From Elusimicrobiota bacterium (lineage in GTDB: Bacteria; Elusimicrobiota; Elusimicrobia; UBA1565; UBA9628): a DNA stretch of 6,568 bases. Each line of letters begins with the position of its first letter. Positions within the stretch are counted from its first letter, which is position 1. The notes under the pieces are model-generated. The model was given only the letters and a program-made list of their open reading frames with translations. It did no database searches and was not told where the DNA came from. A program made the translations under genes and the position numbers. Of the stretch, positions 6,138-6,568 are shown piece by piece. The stretch spans positions 1-6,568 of the forward strand of contig JAMPYD010000113.1 in NCBI GenBank assembly GCA_023700845.1, read 5' to 3'.

Positions 6138-6530
6138 CTAGCCGCAGGACGACGAGCTCTGGTCCTCTTTTCCGGGAAACCAGGGCATCACGATCACGTC
6201 CACGCCCATGTCCTTGACCGCCTTCTCCGTCTCGGGGTCGGGCAGCTTCTGGTCGTAGCCGAGCACGAGGATGTCGGGGTTCTCCCGGCGCATCGTCTCG
6301 GCGAAGCTCTCGGGGTCGCCGACGACCACCTTGTCGGCGATGCCCAGGGCCTCGACCCATTTCTTGCGGGTCTTGGCGGGCACGGCGTTGGGCTTGCGGT
6401 TATGGGCGTCGTTGGAGAGCACGACGACGAGGACGTCGCCCAGGACGCGGGCGGAGCGCAGCAGGCGCACATGCGCGGCGTGAACGCGGTTGAAGCAGCC
6501 CGCGGCGAAGACGATGACGGGCTTGTTCAG
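6138..6530 (-). CDS. Small cytidylyltransferase-fold nucleotidyltransferase (RibL / glycerol-3-phosphate cytidylyltransferase-like), probable CTG start
   Basis: This protein of about 130 residues has the nucleotidyltransferase fold that joins a nucleotide to a phosphate-bearing substrate. Archaeal RibL makes FAD from FMN this way; TagD-type enzymes make CDP-glycerol. Visible parts are the first strand and loop (VIVFAAGCFNRVHAAH, residues 5-20), a second strand (DVLVVVLSND), the Lys/Arg segment NRKPNAVPAKTRKKWVEAL, a third region (DKVVVGDP) and ILVLGYDQK. The last two closely resemble RibL-like proteins. The first normal start codon in frame (GTG at 6470) would remove the HxxH loop, so I place the start at the CTG at 6528-6530, which overlaps the upstream stop as CTGA. 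The HxGH motif reads HAAH (His17, His20), and the usual Asp after Phe is Asn14. The protein ends DQSSSSCG, recalling the Ser-rich C-terminal motif of the family but without a following helix. The substrate is undetermined. Confidence 0.78.
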   Translation of the reverse strand: MNKPVIVFAAGCFNRVHAAHVRLLRSARVLGDVLVVVLSNDAHNRKPNAVPAKTRKKWVEALGIADKVVVGDPESFAETMRRENPDILVLGYDQKLPDPETEKAVKDMGVDVIVMPWFPGKEDQSSSSCG

Positions 6531-6568
6531 GGCTTCTTGGCCGGCTCGTCCTTCTTCGGGGCATCGTC
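6527..6568 (-). CDS. C-terminal tail of an unidentified upstream gene, partial
   Basis: Only the last 13 codons are inside the window, reading DDAPKKDEPAKKP and then TGA (6527-6529). The Lys/Asp/Pro-rich composition is typical of a disordered C-terminal tail, and nothing can be said about function. It is called coding because its stop forms a tight CTGA overlap with the apparent start of the nucleotidyltransferase, as expected for neighbouring genes of one operon. Its body lies beyond the right edge. Confidence 0.5.
   Translation of the reverse strand, partial: DDAPKKDEPAKKP

Noticed and set aside
5032..6141. Plus-strand open frame opposite the transporter
   Set aside because: Arg/Glu/Gln-rich low-complexity translation with no hydrophobic or catalytic pattern. 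The minus strand gives a clean 12-helix transporter.
6138..6170. Frameshift or truncation at the end of the nucleotidyltransferase (ends DQSSSSCG)
   Set aside because: The other frame leads straight into the transporter and does not continue the enzyme. The eight-base gap to the next gene fits a natural end, so I do not call it broken.
6130..6360. N-terminal extension of the transporter frame
   Set aside because: The extension is Arg/Gly-rich and lies out of frame over the nucleotidyltransferase gene. The first membrane helix begins just after the GTG at 6129.

Overview
This is a very GC-rich, densely coding stretch of bacterial chromosome. It holds six recognisable protein genes, two of them cut by the window edges. 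There is almost no intergenic space, and I see no RNA gene, mobile element or CRISPR array. Secreted proteins with short signal peptides, an HtrA-type protease and an NlpC/P60 protein suggest a bacterium with a developed cell envelope. The phylum cannot be fixed from these genes; a GC-rich lineage such as Elusimicrobiota or Myxococcota would fit, but that is a low-confidence guess.

Layout. On the plus strand, positions 1-1887 hold a two-component pair. It is the 3' part of a membrane sensor histidine kinase (transmembrane helix, HAMP, PAS, HisKA, HATPase) overlapping by 29 bases a stand-alone receiver protein of the Rcp1 type. Across the end of the receiver gene lies a near-consensus sigma-70-type promoter (TTGACA, 17-base spacer, CATAAT). 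Its expected transcription start falls on or next to the ATG of the following gene, so that gene is probably read from a leaderless mRNA. That gene (1919-3619) is a secreted trypsin-like serine protease with an unrecognised N-terminal region and no PDZ domain. It shares an ATGA stop/start overlap with a secreted NlpC/P60 cysteine peptidase (3616-4950), which also has an unrecognised helical N-terminal domain. The two are probably made together and act outside the cytoplasmic membrane.

On the minus strand, read from the right edge inward, come three genes. First is the last 13 codons of an unidentified gene. Next is a small RibL/glycerol-3-phosphate-cytidylyltransferase-like nucleotidyltransferase, whose only sensible start appears to be a CTG in a CTGA overlap and whose active-site motif departs from the family pattern. 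Last is a 12-helix major facilitator transporter resembling the folate/biopterin (BT1) family. These three look like one translationally linked operon. The transporter gene converges on the NlpC/P60 gene and overlaps it tail to tail by 27 bases, with no recognisable terminator between them.

The most distinctive points are the predicted leaderless start of the protease/peptidase operon, the CTG start and altered HxGH motif of the nucleotidyltransferase, and the coupled secreted protease and NlpC/P60 pair with undescribed N-terminal domains. None of these by itself proves a new system.
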